64,000 nt of DNA from NCBI RefSeq assembly GCF_000389635.1, contig NC_021182.1, positions 2,356,001 to 2,420,000 on the forward strand, written 5' to 3'. The translations under genes and the position numbers were made by a program. The stretch's first letter is position 1; the number at the start of each line of letters is the position of its first letter. The notes under the pieces were generated by a model. That model did no database searches. It saw nothing but the letters and a program-made list of their open reading frames with translations, and was not told the origin of the DNA. The DNA is from Clostridium pasteurianum BC1. Its GTDB lineage: Bacteria; Bacillota; Clostridia; Clostridiales; Clostridiaceae. This document shows, one piece after another, positions 46,040 to 55,595 of this stretch.

Positions 46040-46086
46040 AAGGGATTGTCTCTAGGTGTACTAATATACATAAGAGGCATCCCTTT
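46040..46086 (+). terminator. Terminator after the pot operon (imperfect hairpin)
   Basis: AAGGGATTGTCTCT and AGAGGCATCCCTT form the stem with some mismatches; TTTT follows. Confidence 0.65.
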
Positions 46087-46218
46087 TATAATATGTATTA
46101 AATTTATCAATTAAAATATTTGAAAATATTCAATGAAAGTTTAATAGAATAAAAAATATGGAAATTACATATGCTAGATTGAATCATAGGTATAAAATTT
46201 ATGGAAGGTTGGATTGAT

Positions 46219-46374
46219 ATGACATTACTTAAATGGATTGGTGGAATAGTTATAGTATTTTGGATTTTAGGTCTATTATTTAGAATAGGTGGAGTATTAA
46301 TTAACTGGCTTCTCCTTATAGCTGCCATTGTATTTATAGTAGACTTGATTAGTGGAAAAAGATATAAAAAGTGA
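46219..46374 (+). CDS. Lmo0937-like small membrane protein
   Basis: An ORF of 51 residues, too short for usual gene callers. Two hydrophobic segments (WIGGIVIVFWILGLLF and NWLLLIAAIVFIVDLI) separated by RIGGVLI, ending SGKRYKK. This is the layout of the Lmo0937 family of tiny membrane proteins of unknown function. AAGGTTGGATTGAT precedes the ATG. Confidence 0.7.
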   Translation: MTLLKWIGGIVIVFWILGLLFRIGGVLINWLLLIAAIVFIVDLISGKRYKK

Positions 46375-46381
46375 TTTTCAA

Positions 46382-46531
46382 AAGGGGCTGTCTTCAAAAA
46401 AATAAATATTCATTAAATTTGAGAACAGCATCATTTAATTACTAAAAATGAGATTTTAATAATTATTTTTAATAGTTGAATATGTAAAAAGCTGTTTTAC
46501 AATGGATATATATCAATTGTAAGGCAGCTCT
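46382..46531. repeat. Double-hairpin dispersed repeat, family C, copy 3 (inverted)
   Basis: In reverse complement it begins AGCTGCCTTACAATTG, contains the AT linker, and ends AAGACAGCCCCTT, following the 4544-4692 copy closely throughout. It directly follows the Lmo0937-like gene and may end its transcription. The 220 bases to the next gene are AT-rich with no other clear feature. Confidence 0.8.
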
Positions 46532-46751
46532 TTTGCTATATAGAGTATCCAATGTAAATATATACAAAATTATAATTAAAATTATATATGTAGTAGTAAT
46601 GTTAAATTCTATTCTAATAAAATAGCTATTTTATTAGTAAAGATGATTTATTATAGCGTATATAATAGAGAAAAATAGTTAGACCATTAGACCATACTTC
46701 TATTTTGTGATATTCTAATAATAGTATTTAAAATCAAATGGAGGGATTGGA

Positions 46752-47732
46752 TTGGATTTTAAGCAAATAAGTGAGCTAAAAGCAGGGAATAGGACAGATA
46801 GTTTTTACGTTATAAAATCTGTTTCTAGCAGAGTTTCATCAAATAATAAAAAATTTCTTGATTTAATTGTTGGAGATAAGAGCGGAGAAATCAGTGCTAA
46901 GCTCTGGGATGCGTCTACGGAGGATGAAGAATTATATAAAGAAAATAAATTAGTAAAGATAAGAGCGGCTGTAGTAGAATGGCAGAATAATCTTCAGCTA
47001 AAAATAGATAAGATAAGATTAGTAACAGAACAAGATGGAATCGAAATTAAAGATTTTGTACCTTCAGCGCCTTATGAAGCTGACGATATGTATATAGTTA
47101 TGTTGGATTACATAGAGAGAATAAAAAATAAAGATATAAAGGATATTGTAAATTATATTATTGAAAATGCAGGGGATAAGCTTATGAATTTTCCTGCAGC
47201 AAAAAAAAATCATCATTCTATTAGGTCTGGATTGTTATATCATATAACCACTATGCTTAAAGCCGCAGAGGCCCTTAGTAAAGTGTATGTCTTCATAAAT
47301 ACAGATCTGCTTTATGCGGGAGTAATTCTTCATGATATGTCAAAATTAGAAGAAATGGATGCTTCAGAACTAGGAATAGTTACATCCTATACTATAGAAG
47401 GGCAGCTTTTAGGTCATATAGTCATGGGAGTTGAAAAAATAGGAGAAGCTGCAAAAAAAATAGGTGCAGATAAAGAAATCTCAATGATACTTCAACATAT
47501 GATTTTAGCTCATCATTATGAGCCAGAATATGGCAGCCCTAAAAAACCAATGTTTCCCGAAGCAGAGATGCTCCATTATTTAGATGATATGGATGCCACT
47601 ATGTTTGATATGAAAAAGGCTGTGGATTCTGTTAAACCAGGAGAAGTATCTGAGCCTGTATGGTCTCTAGAAAAGCGAAGAATGTATAATTCAAAATTTG
47701 ATAAAGAATATATAGAGGATGAAAAGAAATAA
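46752..47732 (+). CDS. 3'-5' exoribonuclease YhaM-like (OB fold plus HD domain)
   Basis: A 326-residue protein. The N-terminal OB fold (residues 1-90, KKFLDLIVGDKSGEISAKLWD) is followed by an HD phosphohydrolase domain with HHSIRSGLLYHITTM near 156, LLYAGVILHDMSK near 190 (the HD pair) and HMILAHHYEPEYGSPKKP near 250. This order is that of YhaM/CBF1-type 3'-5' exonucleases that degrade RNA and single-stranded DNA. The start is TTG (46752) after GGAGGGATTGGA. Confidence 0.9.
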   Translation: MDFKQISELKAGNRTDSFYVIKSVSSRVSSNNKKFLDLIVGDKSGEISAKLWDASTEDEELYKENKLVKIRAAVVEWQNNLQLKIDKIRLVTEQDGIEIKDFVPSAPYEADDMYIVMLDYIERIKNKDIKDIVNYIIENAGDKLMNFPAAKKNHHSIRSGLLYHITTMLKAAEALSKVYVFINTDLLYAGVILHDMSKLEEMDASELGIVTSYTIEGQLLGHIVMGVEKIGEAAKKIGADKEISMILQHMILAHHYEPEYGSPKKPMFPEAEMLHYLDDMDATMFDMKKAVDSVKPGEVSEPVWSLEKRRMYNSKFDKEYIEDEKK

Positions 47733-47822
47733 TAAAAATTTTTAAATATTAAAAATATACAACTTTATTCTATTTAATGAATTATACAGAAAGAATTATG
47801 TTGGCGGTATAATATATATATT

Positions 47823-47850
47823 ACTGACTGCAGATTGCAGTCAGTTTTTT
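47823..47850 (+). terminator. Intrinsic terminator after the YhaM-like gene
   Basis: ACTGACTGC pairs with GCAGTCAGT, five-base loop, followed by TTTTTT. Confidence 0.93.
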
Positions 47851-47896
47851 ACTTTATTTATTATACAAAACAGGAAAAATAATATAAAATATATTT

Positions 47897-47966
47897 AGGG
47901 CATATTCAAATAAATAACTAGTCAGTATGCTAGTATATTTAATTTACAATTTATTTTCATATACCT
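47897..47966. repeat. MITE-like repeat, family D, shrunken copy
   Basis: AGGGCATATTCAAATAAATA at one end, CTAGTCAGTATGCTAG inside, and TTTATTTTCATATACCT at the other. It is the 70-base form also seen at 5955-6024. Confidence 0.8.
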
Positions 47967-48030
47967 AGAGGTAAAATAAAGCTGTACATAATAAAACAAT
48001 TTAATTAAAAAGGAATTTCGGAGGAGAAAA

Positions 48031-48543
48031 ATGGAAGTAAAAAAAATTTTTAAGGATTATATAATACCTATATTAGTTGCAATTATACTAGCAGTGCTCA
48101 TAAGACAATTTTTATTTTTTAAGATAATGGTTCCAACAGCATCTATGTACCCAACTATAAAAGATAATGATCAGATAATTGTTACAAGAATTTATAACAG
48201 GAATAGCCTTAAAAGAGGAGATATAGTAGTGTTCAAATCCATAGAACTTAAAGAAGAATTAATAAAAAGGCTTATAGGTCTTCCAAATGATACTATTAAA
48301 ATTAATGAAGATGGCAGCGTATATGTTAATGGAGAAAAAATAAACCAGTCTTATGTAGTAAATAATGGTGGAAAATTTGGTACATTTAAGGTTCCGGCAG
48401 GACATTATTTTTTCATGGGTGATAACAGAAGTAATTCTTTGGATTCTAGGTATTGGCAAAATCCCTATATTGATTGGTCTGAAATAGAAGGCAAAGCCAG
48501 ATTTATAATATATCCTTTTAATAGATTTGGTGATCTTAAATAA
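48031..48543 (+). CDS. lepB: Signal peptidase I
   Basis: A 170-residue type I signal peptidase, anchored by one N-terminal membrane segment (residues 8-29, YIIPILVAIILAVLIRQFLFF). The catalytic Ser38 is in VPTASMYPT and the general-base Lys79 in KRLIGLPNDTI; the later box GDNRSNSLDSRYW is also present. It removes signal peptides from exported proteins on the outer face of the membrane. Ribosome site TCGGAGGAGAAAA. Length is normal for the Gram-positive SipS type. Confidence 0.95.
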   Translation: MEVKKIFKDYIIPILVAIILAVLIRQFLFFKIMVPTASMYPTIKDNDQIIVTRIYNRNSLKRGDIVVFKSIELKEELIKRLIGLPNDTIKINEDGSVYVNGEKINQSYVVNNGGKFGTFKVPAGHYFFMGDNRSNSLDSRYWQNPYIDWSEIEGKARFIIYPFNRFGDLK

Positions 48544-48668
48544 TAATTCTATATCGAACAAGTAAATATGTTAGGCATTGATATCTCCATAATTATTTAT
48601 CAAATCTTTTTATGGATGACTATGTCTTGTAAATAATTTTGCTGGAGTATTTAAAAAAATTAAAAATT

Positions 48669-48716
48669 AGAACCGTCTCTATACATAATAATGTATTTAG
48701 AAACGGTTCTTTTTAT
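48669..48716. terminator. Terminator after signal peptidase I
   Basis: AGAACCGTCTCTA pairs with TTTAGAAACGGTTCT (some mismatches), T-run after. May also serve the convergent glg operon. Confidence 0.8.
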
Positions 48717-48742
48717 TTATTATATAAACAGAGATTTAATTG

Positions 48743-50176
48743 TTAAAATAGTGATGAATACAATTCTTTGTATTTATATGCAGAATTTGTCCACGAGTTA
48801 TCCTGCCACATACCTCTTAAAATTAAATTATTCCATACATCTTTTCTATTGTAAAAAAAGTACTCTGCACGCCTGATTGTGTGCAGCATATCATGAGCGT
48901 TATAGCTGGCGAAAGTAAAACCATTACCTTCTCCATTACTGTCATTATAAGAGAATACAGTATCCCTAAGCCCACCAGTTTCTCTTACTATAGGTACAGT
49001 ACCGTATCTTAAAGAAATTAATTGACCTATGCCGCAAGGTTCAAATAGGGAAGGCATAAGAAACATATCTGAACCAGCATATATTTTTTGAGCCAATGAA
49101 TTATTAAAGGTAATGCTGGCTGATAATTTGTTTGGATATTTATATGCAAAATATTTAAACATATCTTCATACTTTTTATCACCTGTACCTAAAACAACTA
49201 TCTGAATTCCATCTTGAAGTAATTCCTCTAGAATATATGAGATTAAATCAAAGCCTTTCTGATCTACTAATCTTGATACAATTCCTATAATAGGTACAGT
49301 ATTATTTACAGGTAAATTTAGCATTTTTTGAAGTTCTGTTTTATTTATATATTTATTTGAGTAATAGTTTTTATCGTAATGAGCAAATATGTCTTTGTCA
49401 AAAGCTGGATTATAAACATCAAAATCTATACCATTAACTATGCCCCAAAAGTCCCAGCTTCTGTCTCTAAGAAGAGCATCTAATCCTTCTCCATAGAAGG
49501 GAGTTTGCACTTCATAAGCATAGCTGTTACTTACAGTTGATATTTTATCGGAGAATTTAAGTCCACCTTTCATAAAAGATATACCATCGTAAAATTTTAA
49601 TGCATCTTCATGAAAATAGCCTTCATCTAAACATAACAATTCTGTCAAAATATTTTTATCAAAAACACCTTGATATTTTAAATTGTGTATTGTATATACA
49701 GTTTTTATAGAATTATGTCTTGGACTAAATCTAAATATATCCTTTAGTAATACTGGAATCATACCAGTTTGCCAGTCATTACAATGAATAACATTAGGAG
49801 TAAAATCGCCCATATGATGAATAGCTTCAAGCACTGCTCTTGAAAAGAAAGCAAATCTTTCTGCATCATCATAATAGCCATAGGCATTTTGCCTATAAAA
49901 ATAGTATTCATTATCTATAAAATAAAAGGGAACAGAATCAAGTTCTATATATTCTAAACCACAAAAATTTCTTCTCCAACCTACAGAAACATCAAAGCTT
50001 TCAATATGATGCATGCTATCTTTAAAATAATCAGATATAGCTCCATATTTGGGAAGTATAACTCTAGCATCAATACCAATTTTTCTTAAAGCCTTTGGTA
50101 ATGCATAGGCAACATCACCAAGACCACCTGTTTTCAGAAATGGAAAGCATTCTGAAGCAGTAAACAAAACCTTCAT
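48743..50176 (-). CDS. glgA: Glycogen synthase
   Basis: A 477-residue GT5 glycosyltransferase that extends alpha-1,4-glucan from ADP-glucose. The ADP-glucose motif KTGGLGDVAYALPKAL lies at residues 15-30, VIHCNDWQTGMIP near 128, FEPCGIGQLISLRYGTVPIVRETGGL near 375-400. Length is standard. It is the third gene of a minus-strand glgC-glgD-glgA operon, starting 13 bases after glgD, with AAAGGGGTAGATCTT as ribosome site. The product is probably granulose, the storage glucan of clostridia. No branching enzyme or phosphorylase gene is nearby. Confidence 0.96.
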   Translation of the reverse strand: MKVLFTASECFPFLKTGGLGDVAYALPKALRKIGIDARVILPKYGAISDYFKDSMHHIESFDVSVGWRRNFCGLEYIELDSVPFYFIDNEYYFYRQNAYGYYDDAERFAFFSRAVLEAIHHMGDFTPNVIHCNDWQTGMIPVLLKDIFRFSPRHNSIKTVYTIHNLKYQGVFDKNILTELLCLDEGYFHEDALKFYDGISFMKGGLKFSDKISTVSNSYAYEVQTPFYGEGLDALLRDRSWDFWGIVNGIDFDVYNPAFDKDIFAHYDKNYYSNKYINKTELQKMLNLPVNNTVPIIGIVSRLVDQKGFDLISYILEELLQDGIQIVVLGTGDKKYEDMFKYFAYKYPNKLSASITFNNSLAQKIYAGSDMFLMPSLFEPCGIGQLISLRYGTVPIVRETGGLRDTVFSYNDSNGEGNGFTFASYNAHDMLHTIRRAEYFFYNRKDVWNNLILRGMWQDNSWTNSAYKYKELYSSLF

Positions 50177-50189
50177 AAGATCTACCCCT

Positions 50190-51332
50190 TTAGTGTAATG
50201 ATTTTTTTTCTATAACTAATGGAAAATCGGTATCACCTTTTAATTCTTTATTTCTATCAATAATATTATCTTTATCAATTATTACATTGGATAATTTTGC
50301 ATTGGATTTTATGTGACAGCCCTGCATTATAATACAATTACTTATTTCTGCGCCTTCATCAATTTGTACACGTCTTGAAAGTACACTATTGTTAACATTT
50401 CCTTTAATAAGGCATCCATTTGCAATAAGAGAATTTGACACATTTGCGGTGCTAAAGTGCTTGGTAGGGGATTCATCCATTATTTTCGTGTAAATAAGGC
50501 CATTATTAAAGAATAATTCTTTGTTTATATCTAAATTCAACATGTCCATATTTGCCTTGTAATAGGAATTAATGGAATTTACATAGGATAGATATCCTTT
50601 AAATTCATAGGCGCTTACATTTAAGTCGGCTATATTATTGTAAATACAATCTTTTAAATCAGCCCAATAGCCTGTTTTTATGCAATTATTAAGTATATTT
50701 ATTAAAGTGTCTTTGTCTAAAATAAAAGTTCCCATAGATATATTTTCATAGCCATCAGAAATTAAATTTTTTCTATTGTACAATTCTGTAACTTTTATAT
50801 TTTTCCCGATGCTTATTACGGAATTGTCATTGTTTATGTTTAGGATATTACAGTTTCTAAAATGGCTATTGCTGGATTTCACCTTTTTGTAAATAATAGT
50901 TATATCTTTGCCAGATTCTTCATGAAATTTTGCTGCTTCTTCGTAGTCTATATTACAAATCATAGAAGGAGAGCATAATATAACTTTATCTTGCTTACTT
51001 CTATAAATATATTCCATATTATTTTTTATCATTTCTACATCACTTAAATAAGAATTTCTTTCTCCAAAATTGAAAATAAAAAGCCCATTAATTTTTCTGT
51101 CTAAATCCCAAGGTTTACCGGAACCTATATGATCAATCAAAGATCTTGCTTTACTCTGAGTGAATATCCCAACATTTCGAATACCAGAATTTATTAGGTT
51201 TGATAATACAAAATCAATGATTCTATATCTTCCAGCTATAGGGATTGAAGCAATTAGTCTGTTTTTTGTAAGACTTTTAATGTTATCTTCATTTTCATTT
51301 AAATTTAGTATACCCATGTAATTAGAAAGCAT
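50190..51332 (-). CDS. glgD: Glucose-1-phosphate adenylyltransferase subunit GlgD
   Basis: A 380-residue GlgC paralogue. It keeps PIAGRYRIIDFVLSNLINSGI and SGKPWDLDRKINGLF but its N-terminus lacks the AGGxGxRLxxLT nucleotide motif seen in GlgC, as is usual for GlgD, which modulates GlgC rather than catalysing on its own. The C-terminal left-handed beta-helix has hexapeptide repeats (ISNCIIMQGCHIKSNAKLSNV). The ATG at 51332 follows AAAGAGGTGTTTAAA; a GTG at 51341 overlaps that ribosome site. Between glgC and glgA. Confidence 0.93.
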   Translation of the reverse strand: MLSNYMGILNLNENEDNIKSLTKNRLIASIPIAGRYRIIDFVLSNLINSGIRNVGIFTQSKARSLIDHIGSGKPWDLDRKINGLFIFNFGERNSYLSDVEMIKNNMEYIYRSKQDKVILCSPSMICNIDYEEAAKFHEESGKDITIIYKKVKSSNSHFRNCNILNINNDNSVISIGKNIKVTELYNRKNLISDGYENISMGTFILDKDTLINILNNCIKTGYWADLKDCIYNNIADLNVSAYEFKGYLSYVNSINSYYKANMDMLNLDINKELFFNNGLIYTKIMDESPTKHFSTANVSNSLIANGCLIKGNVNNSVLSRRVQIDEGAEISNCIIMQGCHIKSNAKLSNVIIDKDNIIDRNKELKGDTDFPLVIEKKSLH

Positions 51333-51353
51333 TTTAAACACCTCTTTTTTTAA

Positions 51354-52496
51354 TTATACTGCTGCACTTTCTTTTACTTTATTTCCTTCACCTATTACGG
51401 TTATTTCCTCTGTATTATCAATTACACAACCACTTGATATTATAGCATTACTTCCTATAATTGCTTTTTTAATAGTTACATTATCACCTATAATGGCATT
51501 TGGCATCACAATAGAATCATATATCTTAGAATTCTTACCTATATGGACACCAGGGAAGAGTACTGAATTGTTAACCTCGCCAAGAATTACACATCCTTCA
51601 ACTACAAGTGAGCTTTTAACTAATGCATCACAACCTATATATTGGGGAGGTCTTGTTGGATTAACAGAATAAATTCTCCAATCTGGATCATGCAGATTCA
51701 ATTCATTGTTGTCATTAATCATATCCATATTTGATTGCCAAAAACTATCTATAGTACCAACATCTTTCCAATATCCACTGAAAGGATATGCAAAAAGTTT
51801 TTTCCCACTTAAAAGCATCCTAGGGATTATGTTTTTGCCAAAGTCGTTACTGGATTTTTCATCTAATTCATCCTCATGAAGGAGTCTTTTTAAAGCTTTC
51901 CAATTAAAAATATAAATTCCCATAGAAGCTAAATTGTTTTTAGGGATTTTAGGTTTTTCTTCAAATTCAAAAATCTCATTATTTTCTTTTGTATTCATTA
52001 TTCCAAATCTACTAGCTTCATTTAAAGGAACTTCAAAAACAGCAATGGTTGCATCAGCATTTTTTTCTTTATGGAACTCAAGCATTTTTGAATAATCCAT
52101 TTTATAAATGTGATCACCAGATAAAATGATTACATATTCTGGTTCGTAGGAATCAATAAAACCCCTATTTTGATAAATGGCATTTGCAGTACCCTTGTAC
52201 CAATTACCACCATTCTCTCTCATATATGGTGGTAAAAGAAAAACTCCACCATTGGATCTATCAAGATCCCAAGGACTACCTATACCAATGTGGTTATTTA
52301 ATATAAGTGGCCTATATTGTGTTAATACTCCAACGGTGTCAATACCTGAATTTGAACAATTACTTAAAGTAAAGTCTATTATCCTGTATTTACCGCCAAA
52401 GGGAACAGCAGGTTTTGCTGTTTTTTTGGTGAGAATTCCCAATCTACTACCCTGTCCACCTGCTAGAATCATTGCAATCATTTCTTTATTTGACAT
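51354..52496 (-). CDS. glgC: Glucose-1-phosphate adenylyltransferase
   Basis: A 380-residue enzyme that makes ADP-glucose from ATP and glucose-1-phosphate, the committed step of glycogen synthesis. [15 protein letters not shown] is at residues 9-23, [19 protein letters not shown] near 27-45, [11 protein letters not shown] near 130 and FEEKPKIPK near 180; a hexapeptide-repeat C-terminus follows. The ATG at 52496 follows a GGGGGG ribosome site and aligns with the family start; the ORF extends 24 bases upstream. First gene of the operon; promoter expected between 52500 and 52620. Confidence 0.96.
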   Translation of the reverse strand: MSNKEMIAMILAGGQGSRLGILTKKTAKPAVPFGGKYRIIDFTLSNCSNSGIDTVGVLTQYRPLILNNHIGIGSPWDLDRSNGGVFLLPPYMRENGGNWYKGTANAIYQNRGFIDSYEPEYVIILSGDHIYKMDYSKMLEFHKEKNADATIAVFEVPLNEASRFGIMNTKENNEIFEFEEKPKIPKNNLASMGIYIFNWKALKRLLHEDELDEKSSNDFGKNIIPRMLLSGKKLFAYPFSGYWKDVGTIDSFWQSNMDMINDNNELNLHDPDWRIYSVNPTRPPQYIGCDALVKSSLVVEGCVILGEVNNSVLFPGVHIGKNSKIYDSIVMPNAIIGDNVTIKKAIIGSNAIISSGCVIDNTEEITVIGEGNKVKESAAV

Positions 52497-52873
52497 CTTG
52501 TACCCCCCCATTATAAGCAAAATTTTAAGGATTTAATTGAATAAATAACATATTATCTATATATATATTACCTTATTTTGTGAAAAAAGGCACTACTAAA
52601 AAATATAAATTTTGTTAATTATTCAAGATTTTTTTTACTAGGTATAATATCTAATTATAAAGCATATAGTAAGTAATTAAATCTATTTTACAATCCTTGT
52701 AATCAAATGTGCGAAAAAGTTTACATGTTTTAAATCCATATATAAGTTTTAGTTAAAATTCCAGATTTAATTAATAATAATTAAATGGAACAGTATTTTA
52801 TAATGAATATAATTTATTCTGATATATTAATTATGTTTAATTACTATTATTTAGAACTCTAAAGGTTAAAATA

Positions 52874-53030
52874 AGGCATGTGAAGGTAAATGGACATAAA
52901 AGATAGAATGTATATTTTAAACATATAAGGAAACGGGTTCTGATGATAGTGGTGCTATCATAGGGCCTGTTAACACAGTATGATAGATAATAGACTAAGT
53001 ATACTGACTAAGTCTTTACTTACGATGCCT
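52874..53030 (+). repeat. MITE-like repeat, family D, full copy
   Basis: 157 bases bounded by AGGCAT and ATGCCT. The centre GGAAACGGGTTCTGATGATA, then GTGCTATCATAGG, CCTGTTAACACAGTA matches the reverse complement of 57639-57799. It lies in the 630-base gap between glgC and the next small gene; the rest of the gap (52500-52873) is AT-rich and probably holds the glg promoter. Confidence 0.8.
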
Positions 53031-53126
53031 AAAATAAATGTATATATAATATTTATAAAAATTACTTAGTGAATTTAGAATAAAAAATTATAGATTACGA
53101 AATATATATACTGGAGGTGTTTAAAA

Positions 53127-53288
53127 TGTCAAAACGTTCAATGGTTAAAACTTCACCAGAAAAAGTTAAGTTATATGATGATAGAAATCCTGAAAATAAA
53201 GATACTCAATCAATACAAACTAATGAATTAAATGAATCTTCCTATGCCTTTGGGAAAAACGATGTGGAAGATTCTGAAAATAATATAA
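53127..53288 (+). CDS. Small acidic hypothetical protein (53 aa)
   Basis: An ORF of 53 residues starting MSKRSMVKTSPEKVKLYD, rich in Asn, Asp, Glu and Ser and probably unstructured. CTGGAGGTGTTTAAA before the ATG is an excellent ribosome site. I do not recognise a family; the layout recalls small clostridial spore-related or unknown proteins. Followed at once by a terminator. Confidence 0.6.
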
Positions 53289-53300
53289 CTAGATAATATA

Positions 53301-53335
53301 ACAAAAATCGAAGTATTATTTACTTCGATTTTTGT
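53301..53335. terminator. Bidirectional terminator
   Basis: ACAAAAATCGAAGTA pairs with TACTTCGATTTTTGT, four-base loop. Serves the small acidic gene and the convergent DUF2512-like gene, whose last codons overlap it. Confidence 0.9.
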
Positions 53336-53663
53336 TTTGTAAAAAATTTAGATGATTAAAATGTTCAAATATTGATATTAAGGCGGAAATAAATAAAGTA
53401 GGAAAAATAGCTATATGGGAGTTATTAAAAATATATTGAGATAAATATATAAGTAAAAAGGTTGCTATATAATCAATGCCCGTATTTATCCAGAGAGTTC
53501 CTTTTTTTAGTATAATAATTTCCAGTATGTGGGATAAAACAGCTAGAAACAAACCAATTATAATGGGTTCATAGGCATTAGAATAATCTATACCAGACAA
53601 TATGATATTGAAAATCAATAAAGTAACTGGATAGAGGATAAGTTTATTTATTAATCTGATCAA
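53316..53663 (-). CDS. DUF2512/YndM-like membrane protein
   Basis: A 115-residue protein with about four membrane segments (LILYPVTLLIFNIILSGI, PIIIGLFLAVLSHILEIIIL, IDYIATFLLIYLSQYIF and IAIFPTLFISALISIFEHF). The pattern and length match the YndM/DUF2512 family of Bacillus and Clostridium, of unknown function and sometimes linked to sporulation. GGAAGGAGGTTTCC precedes the ATG on the minus strand. Confidence 0.72.
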   Translation of the reverse strand: MIRLINKLILYPVTLLIFNIILSGIDYSNAYEPIIIGLFLAVLSHILEIIILKKGTLWINTGIDYIATFLLIYLSQYIFNNSHIAIFPTLFISALISIFEHFNHLNFLQNKNRSK

Positions 53664-53721
53664 TAGGAAACCTCCTTCCTAACTTTAGTTATTTCCAGAT
53701 AGTACTTTTTTATTCTTTACT

Positions 53722-53925
53722 TTATTTCGAGAAAGTTTCAATTGGATAGCATAATTGTTCAGAAATATTATTTTTGTAAGATAAATTAAGGAAAAAAGGA
53801 TAGAAATAATAATCATTATCATATAAAGAATTATATATAATATTATCAAAATAATTATTTTTTGTAATATCAATGTTATTTAATGTATCATGGTTTACAG
53901 AAGTTATATTAATTGCATCATACAT
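53722..53925 (-). CDS. Small Asn/Tyr-rich hypothetical protein (67 aa)
   Basis: A 67-residue ORF rich in Asn, Asp, Tyr and Phe. The ATG at 53925 sits 7 bases after AAGGAGG, a near-perfect ribosome site, which is the main reason to believe it. An overlapping ORF at 53685-53873 in another frame has no such site. Family unknown. The DUF2512-like gene follows 59 bases downstream and may be co-transcribed. Confidence 0.5.
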   Translation of the reverse strand: MYDAINITSVNHDTLNNIDITKNNYFDNIIYNSLYDNDYYFYPFFLNLSYKNNISEQLCYPIETFSK

Positions 53926-54098
53926 TTGCAAGCCTCCTTGAAATTAGGATATATTAATAAAATATGAGTACATTATCAATAGAGTGCTATATTTTGGAAT
54001 AAATTATATTGAAATTAAGTAGAAGTATTAAATAATATACATAATATTTTTTTTAATGCTAATAATATTTTTGTCTTAGAAAAAAGGAGGAATTTTAA

Positions 54099-54278
54099 AT
54101 GGCAAATAGTTCAATGCATAGTCACAATGATAGTATTGGGTGTACAGTTACTGAGTGTAAGTACAATGATAGAACAGATAATTACTGTACTCTACAGAAA
54201 ATTGAAGTTGTAAAACATGAATCTGTGGCAAAAACGTCAGAGTGTACAGATTGTGGTAGTTTTGTAAAATTAAGCTAA
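54099..54278 (+). CDS. DUF1540 family small Cys-rich protein
   Basis: An ORF of 59 residues. IGCTVTECKYNDRTDNYCTL supplies CX4C...C spacing and KTSECTDCGSFV the closing CX2C, the conserved cysteine set of DUF1540, a probable metal-binding domain. Function unknown; often found in spore-forming clostridia. AAAAAGGAGGAATTTTAA precedes the ATG. Confidence 0.82.
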   Translation: MANSSMHSHNDSIGCTVTECKYNDRTDNYCTLQKIEVVKHESVAKTSECTDCGSFVKLS

Positions 54279-54299
54279 CATAAAGCTAAATAAAATAAA

Positions 54300-54347
54300 A
54301 ATTAAGGGAGTAATATTAAAATTTTAATATTACTCCCTTAATTTTTG
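54300..54347. terminator. Bidirectional terminator
   Basis: AATTAAGGGAGTAATATTAA pairs with TTAATATTACTCCCTTAATT around a four-base loop; a very stable stem between the convergent DUF1540 and DtxR-type genes. Confidence 0.95.
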
Positions 54348-54379
54348 GTTAGTATATTTTATTAATGAATATTATATAG

Positions 54380-54853
54380 CTATTTATCATTTTTTGTATG
54401 GCAGAATATATTAAAGCTTTTAACTAAATTTGGATTAGAACTAATAAAGTCAACGAAATTTTTAAGATATATAAGTGTATCATTACTAATGGTGTGCTCA
54501 ATTTTTTCTGTTTGCTCAAGGATATTATGAGAAATTCCAAGTAATTTTAAAAATTTTTCTATAGTATTATGTCTATCTAGAAGAAAGTTACCTAGTCTTT
54601 TTCCTTTTTCAGTTAATGTTATTATGCCATAGCGCTCATAATTTATTAATTCATAGTCTGAAAGCTTTTGTACCATTTTTGTAGCAGAGGGTGGTTGGAC
54701 ATTTAAAGCATTTGCTAGATCATGAATTCTAGTGAACTTTGTTTCTGAAGAAAGTCTATATATCATTTCAAGATAATCCTCCATAGAGGCCGTAAGCTTA
54801 TCTTCTTCCTTTTTCATATATTCGTTAAATGTGTGGAAACTTTCTTTTGACAT
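54380..54853 (-). CDS. DtxR/MntR-family metal-dependent regulator
   Basis: A 157-residue regulator. The N-terminal winged helix (ASMEDYLEMIYRLSSET, RIHDLANALNVQPPSATKMVQKLSDYELINYERYGIITLTEKG) is followed by the dimerisation/metal domain with RHNTIEKFLKLLGIS and EQTEKIEHTIS, matching MntR-type metal ligands. No SH3-like third domain, as in MntR. It likely controls manganese or iron uptake genes elsewhere. The ATG at 54853 follows TAGGTAGGTGTGAAT; a GTG six bases upstream is the alternative. Confidence 0.87.
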   Translation of the reverse strand: MSKESFHTFNEYMKKEEDKLTASMEDYLEMIYRLSSETKFTRIHDLANALNVQPPSATKMVQKLSDYELINYERYGIITLTEKGKRLGNFLLDRHNTIEKFLKLLGISHNILEQTEKIEHTISNDTLIYLKNFVDFISSNPNLVKSFNIFCHTKNDK

Positions 54854-55015
54854 ATTCACACCTACCTAAGAATTAACTTATTTAATAAATTATATACATA
54901 ATATTTATTTTAAAGAACGGAGGGCAGCACAAAATCTTTTTTAGAATTATATATATTGAAAATAAAAGGATTTTGTACAATCTAAAATTATCTTATTACA
55001 TATTAGTTGTATTTT

Positions 55016-55213
55016 TCATTTCATTTTTTTAGTTTGCTTTGCCAGTAAATTTGCCTTCTCAGAGGAAATAGTAATTATTATTTCACCAACGGAAATCATA
55101 AAATTCCCTATAACAGTTAATTCCTCTATGCTTTTGTTCTTGGAAAGAGCAGTTGCTATGATGCTTATAAGCAGAGAAATATCTTCCGGATCAAATGAAT
55201 TAAAATCTTCCAT
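55016..55213 (-). CDS. Small hypothetical protein (65 aa)
   Basis: A 65-residue protein, acidic at the start (MEDFNSFDPEDISLLISIIATAL) with two hydrophobic helices and a basic end KQTKKMK. It may associate with membranes. No known family recognised. AGAGGTATAACATT precedes the ATG. The 160-base gap to the DtxR-type gene shows no other feature. Confidence 0.6.
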   Translation of the reverse strand: MEDFNSFDPEDISLLISIIATALSKNKSIEELTVIGNFMISVGEIIITISSEKANLLAKQTKKMK

Positions 55214-55595
55214 AATGTTATACCTCTATAGTTACTTTAAAGTGTTTACATGTAGTTATAAAATTCTTTTAAATAATACACTTGCTTATATACTACTATT
55301 ATTATATGCATGACTTTCTTAATGTACAATTTTGTTTAGTAAATAACAACATAGCTGCTGGATTTATTTTCAATCATATAAGAAAGCAGATTACCATGAT
55401 TAGAAACCCTATGGGAAGGTTCTACTTAGGAAGTATCATAGGAATGGGCTTCCATACTGTCTAGTTATTTTTTTAAAAATGTCTTATAATAATTATTAAA
55501 ATGATGTTGATCATAAGATAAACTGAATCAATATAATATGTAAATAATGAAAATTTCGAAATTGAAGTAAAAATATTTATAAGGTGGGTGATTCT

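Noticed and set aside
53685-53873. Minus-strand 62-residue Ile/Leu-rich ORF
   Set aside because: Overlaps the Asn/Tyr-rich ORF that has a proper ribosome site; hydrophobicity is explained by AT-rich sequence.
55310-55464. Plus-strand ORF ending IRNPMGRFYLGSIIGMGFHTV-like
   Set aside because: No ribosome site and no recognised family. The C-terminal part looks protein-like, so it could be a remnant, but this is too weak to list.
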